From positions 1-6,729 of the forward strand of contig WLES01000046.1 of assembly GCA_009704155.1 (NCBI GenBank): a stretch of 6,729 nucleotides of DNA, given 5' to 3'. The notes beneath the pieces were generated by a model. That model searched no databases, was not told the origin of the DNA, and was given only the letters and a program-made list of their open reading frames with translations. The stretch comes from Actinomycetota bacterium (GTDB taxonomy: Bacteria; Actinomycetota; Actinomycetes; Actinomycetales; Microbacteriaceae). Within the stretch, counting starts at the first letter, position 1, and each line of letters starts with the position of its first letter. Of the stretch, positions 5,940 through 6,729 are shown piece by piece. Made by a program: the position numbers and the translations under genes.

Positions 5940-6584
5940 CTAGCGAATGGGTGTGCGCGCCGCGATCTGATCATGTTCGGGGATGTCAGCAAGAGACTCG
6001 TTCGCCGTGCCGCGCGTGAGCCGAGCGAGCACCCCAGAGAACGCTTCGTCGCTCGTGACGGCGAAACAGTAGTGGTCGCGCCAGTCGCCGTCAATGTGAA
6101 TGTAGCGGCGGCGCAAACCTTCGTATCTCATCCCAAGTTTCCTGACCACACGAAGTGAGGCGATGTTTTCAGGTCGAATACACACCTCAACGCGGTGGAT
6201 TCCGAGCCTAGTGAAAGCCCAGTCCGTGACGAGCGCAACCGCGTGTGGCGTGATGCCGTTGCCAGCCACGGATTGAGCCACCCAATAACCGATCGCTCCC
6301 GACGCGAGTGAGCCGAACGAGATTCCGCTCAGCGTGACTTGCCCGACAACCGTGCCTCGGTGTTCTATGACAAACGGTGCGACCTGGTCCTGTCGCGCCA
6401 ACCGCAACACTGACTTAATCATTTGGCGTGCCGGCGGTGCACCGTACGAATCAGGAACCGTCGCCTCCCACTGGCGAAGCCAATCCCGGTTGTCCTTGAG
6501 GAGCCGGGTTATCGCGTGGGCGTCGCGAAGTCGAACCGCGCGCACGGTGACATCACCGTGCGTCAGGGTCGGGACAACGATCAT
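5940..6584 (-). CDS. GNAT-family N-acetyltransferase, RimJ-type
   Basis: This is a 214-residue cytosolic acetyl-CoA-dependent acetyltransferase of the RimJ/RimL class (Acetyltransf_3-like), members of which acetylate protein N-termini or other amines. Visible parts: an N-terminal VTVRAVRLRDAHAI strand-helix (12-25), the WLRQWEATVP segment (35-44), a strand pair around VIEHRGTVVGQVTLSGI (72-88), IGYWVAQSVAGNGI (98-111) with the QxxxGxG acetyl-CoA pyrophosphate loop (104-110), HRVEVCIRPENIASLRVVRKLGM (130-152) with the family-typical Asn-x-x-S-x-x-V-x-x-K-x-G, and DGDWRDHYCFAV (165-176). I chose the ATG at 6582-6584, because it overlaps the galU stop as ATGA and sits just before the conserved fold. 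A GTG at 6614 would add ten poorly supported residues encoded inside galU. The target protein is unknown; its mycobacterial neighbour-equivalent is annotated rimJ (Rv0995). Confidence 0.9.
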   Translation of the reverse strand: MIVVPTLTHGDVTVRAVRLRDAHAITRLLKDNRDWLRQWEATVPDSYGAPPARQMIKSVLRLARQDQVAPFVIEHRGTVVGQVTLSGISFGSLASGAIGYWVAQSVAGNGITPHAVALVTDWAFTRLGIHRVEVCIRPENIASLRVVRKLGMRYEGLRRRYIHIDGDWRDHYCFAVTSDEAFSGVLARLTRGTANESLADIPEHDQIAARTPIR

Positions 6585-6729
6585 TTGCGACGGTGCGATT
6601 CGACGTCGAGCCACTGCTCGAGCATGGGGCCGAGGTCTTCACGCTGAAGTGCGAGACGCACAATCGCCTTGATGTAGTCGAGTTTGTCACCCGTGTCGTA
6701 ACGGCGACCGCGGAAAATGAATCCGTACA
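6581..6729 (-). CDS. galU: UTP-glucose-1-phosphate uridylyltransferase (GalU), C-terminal fragment
   Basis: Only the last 48 codons and the TGA are in the window; the gene continues past the right edge. The fragment reads YGFIFRGRRYDTGDKLDYIK, then AIVRLALQREDLG and EQWL. The RGRRYDTGDKLDYIK block is the conserved C-terminal signature of bacterial GalU, which joins UTP and glucose-1-phosphate into UDP-glucose for cell-envelope glycans. Absence of the rest is due to the window edge, with no sign of truncation. It overlaps the GNAT start by ATGA, so the two are probably translationally coupled. Its product is the substrate of the Ugd encoded at 1724-2899. Confidence 0.9.
   Translation of the reverse strand, partial: YGFIFRGRRYDTGDKLDYIKAIVRLALQREDLGPMLEQWLDVESHRRK

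Noticed and set aside
6585..6614. An upstream GTG start at 6614 for the GNAT gene
   Set aside because: The extra ten residues would overlap galU coding sequence. The ATG at 6584 gives the typical 4-bp ATGA overlap and begins right before the conserved fold.
1..6729. Mobile element, CRISPR array, tRNA/rRNA or toxin-antitoxin content
   Set aside because: Nearly every base is assigned to conserved metabolic or envelope genes, and no spaced repeats, terminal inverted repeats, integrase or RNA gene signatures were found on reading.

Overview
The window looks like chromosomal DNA from a moderately GC-rich actinobacterium, with Microbacteriaceae or a close relative the best guess. The grounds are the gene order galU - rimJ-type acetyltransferase - GlpR-like membrane protein (an actinobacterial cell-envelope/division locus), GTG starts, tight 4-bp gene overlaps, and codons ending mostly in G or C. 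Coding density is very high. Only three gaps exist (37, 78 and 56 bp), and I saw no RNA gene, insertion sequence, CRISPR array or prophage signature.

Layout. (1) Bases 2899 down to 1, minus strand: a three-gene unit, ugd (UDP-glucose 6-dehydrogenase) - dedA-family membrane protein - class III CoA-transferase. The last gene overlaps dedA by GTGA and runs off the left edge. (2) Bases 2978-5112, plus strand: kynU (kynureninase) - kynA (tryptophan 2,3-dioxygenase), overlapping by ATGA. The 78-bp gap 2900-2977 is a divergent promoter region for units 1 and 2. (3) Bases 6729 down to 5113, minus strand: the 3' end of galU, a RimJ-type GNAT acetyltransferase overlapping it by ATGA, and a three-TM GlpR-like protein. 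Units 2 and 3 converge with zero spacing: the sequence TAATTA at 5110-5115 is the stop codon of both.

How the genes work together. GalU makes UDP-glucose and Ugd oxidises it to UDP-glucuronate, so two successive steps of nucleotide-sugar supply lie about 3.7 kb apart, though in separate transcription units. KynA and KynU catalyse steps 1 and 3 of tryptophan to anthranilate plus alanine. The intervening formamidase is not in the window. DedA and the GlpR-like protein are envelope proteins. The CoA-transferase substrate cannot be read from sequence.

Most of the window is recognisable metabolism and housekeeping, and I did not find a clearly new system. Points worth a second look are the DedA protein lacking two motif residues usual in the family, the galU-rimJ-GlpR arrangement without the glp/moeA gene, the formamidase-less kyn pair, the ugd-dedA-CoA-transferase linkage, and the zero-gap convergent gene ends with a GC-rich hairpin.
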